The position numbers and the translations under genes were made by a program. The notes below the pieces were generated by a model that saw only the letters and a program-made list of their open reading frames with translations, did no database searches and was not told the origin of the DNA. Positions 62,601-64,000 of a DNA stretch of 64,000 nucleotides are shown in pieces (position 1 is the stretch's first letter; each line of letters starts with the position of its first letter). Source of the DNA: Elysia crispata (taxonomy: Eukaryota; Mollusca; Gastropoda; Plakobranchidae); NCBI GenBank assembly GCA_033675545.1, contig JAWDGP010001472.1:1-64000 (forward strand), in the 5' to 3' direction.

Positions 62601-64000
62601 CCTTCCTGTCTTTGACCTTCGTAAATTTTCCCTGTCTTTAGTCTCTAACCCTTTTGATAATCCTTTATAATCCATATTGTGTAAATGACCCTTGTTTCTG
62701 TATCTGCACCATGGCTATTTCAGTCTCTTGCTTCTGTCGCAGCATCATAGATCAATCACTGGATTACCTTTCTGAGTATTCCTGGTATTTCCCACTTGAT
62801 TCAGGTCATGCCTGATAGATTCCTATGACCGCCCTGTCGGTCAGTAAACATGAACAACGGTATAAACCTCTTGACTTGTCACGAACCAGTATCAAACAAG
62901 ACTGCCTCAAGCGTTTCCTTCACATGTACGCTTTACCGCCCTGATGGATGCTTTCATTTCGCTAGGACAATAGGCTGGCTGTGTTGGAGAAAATAGCGAG
63001 TGTTCCAGCGCTCTGAATTTTGTAACAATGTAGTAAAAGCTGACCTAAGTAGCTCAGTTAGGCTATTCTAGAAGTAAGAGTTAAAGGCCGTGGACGTATT
63101 GCCTCCAGCACATTGTGGGAGGCTGAAATACATGTTTCTTAAAAAAAAATCAATTTGCAGCCATGATCGTGAAAGTAAGAAGAACTTATAGAGCCTGTAA
63201 ATGTCAGTTTACAGTGAATAATTATCATAAGTGACGCATCTAGCGACAGTCTCTTTAGATGTGTTTCCCGGGGATATAGTGGCCACTAAGGGGAGGGAAA
63301 GAGGGACGTCACACGCAGAACTGAAAACAAGCTTTCTCTCTCTCGTGGCTAATTAATAACAAAAGAGACTTCCAACATGCGGTCAGCTAGTGAGAGCAGC
63401 TTTCAGTCTTTAGTATATTCAAAATAATGGTGAACTTTTTGATTTATGGTTGAGAGAAAACAACAGAAGGAAAATAAATATAACATTATTTTTCTCTCAA
63501 TTTTTTCTCCTTTGCTTAGTGAGAGAGTTGTATGCAATGAACGATCCTTGTCCTACAAATCTCAAACCTGGGAAGAAGCATACATCAACAAGCACACACA
63601 CACACACACATATTGACCAATGATCAATACTGTTCATACAAGAAAGTGTATAAATATGGCGCAAGAAGGCGCGCTGTCTGTCTTACAAGCATTGCATCAA
63701 ACATCACCATCGTATTACTCTGTACTCTAATCTCATTAAAGATACATTTACATGTAGATAAGAGTACGCATGAGAAATTTTCTTTAATAATGCTTCCCTG
63801 CCACATTTATTAAAGATGGCATGGACTTGGCCAATGGCATATATTTTATTCGAACATAATATTCATTTTTATCCTCTCGAAAGAAATGTACAAAAAGGAA
63901 CTCCTACCAATGCTGGACATAAGACAGCATGCTAGGAAAAGCCATTGCACAAAAAAATATTGTAGTCTCATAATCAACTTGCATTTTCAAAACGTAACCT
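62601..64000. other. Unique sequence to the window end, no gene supported
   Basis: Includes a short CA tract (63594-63610) and a TATAAATA at 63649-63656 on the + strand. The overlapping open frames at 63613-63813 are short and unrecognised, so I do not call a gene or promoter. Confidence 0.45.

Noticed and set aside
63046-63060. TAGCTCAGTTAGG, a tRNA A-box-like sequence near the right end
   Set aside because: No B-box (GGTTCGANTCC) at a suitable distance downstream.
63649-63656. TATAAATA as a core promoter on the + strand
   Set aside because: No gene, initiator context or recognisable product follows within the window. A common motif in AT-rich DNA.

Overview
This is a eukaryotic, AT-rich, intron-rich locus from an animal. 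It carries two recognisable protein-coding genes that converge tail to tail: the last coding exon of TAF13 (TFIID subunit 13) on the + strand at 5094-5273, and a complete 21-coding-exon CSTF3 gene (cleavage stimulation factor subunit 3, CstF-77) on the - strand from 46269 down to 11658. The CSTF3 exons join in frame with no gaps into a 737-codon protein. Two antisense Gypsy-type retroelement fossils, a tRNA-derived SINE, TA- and TTAA-flanked MITEs and scattered TAGATCTA palindromes suggest a mollusc, probably a heterobranch gastropod. That placement is inference from general knowledge, not a search.

Layout. 1-4323 is a very regular 76-bp tandem array (about 57 copies) inside the TAF13 intron just upstream of the last exon. 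5094-5550 holds the TAF13 terminal exon and its 3' UTR with an AATAAA. About 5.6-11.6 kb is intergenic, with two decayed minisatellites (8.7-9.5 and 10.4-10.7 kb). 11.66-46.27 kb is CSTF3. Its introns hold most of the mobile DNA: a TA-flanked pogo/Tigger-type MITE in intron 19 (14714-15243) and another in intron 9 (31108-31583); a SINE in intron 11; a decayed Gypsy element in intron 10 (24827-30374) whose 3' LTR is split by two TTAA-flanked MITEs; and a 3'-truncated Gypsy element in intron 3 (about 40.7-42.9 kb). From about 49.0 to 56.6 kb, upstream of CSTF3, lies a cluster of minisatellites (44, about 81 and 53 bp periods, plus CT, TA and homopolymer tracts). From 56.6 to 64.0 kb there are more small arrays (92, 45, 29 and 35 bp) and no gene I can support.

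Functionally, both genes are general mRNA machinery: TAF13 in promoter recognition by TFIID, CSTF3 as the HAT-repeat scaffold of CstF in 3'-end cleavage and polyadenylation. The most interesting biological signal is in CSTF3 intron 3. It is the longest intron (7953 bp) and follows the only clearly aberrant 5' splice site in the gene (GTTTTT). That layout resembles the intron-3 polyadenylation autoregulation described for vertebrate CSTF3. I see no defence system, operon or new enzymatic system in this window.
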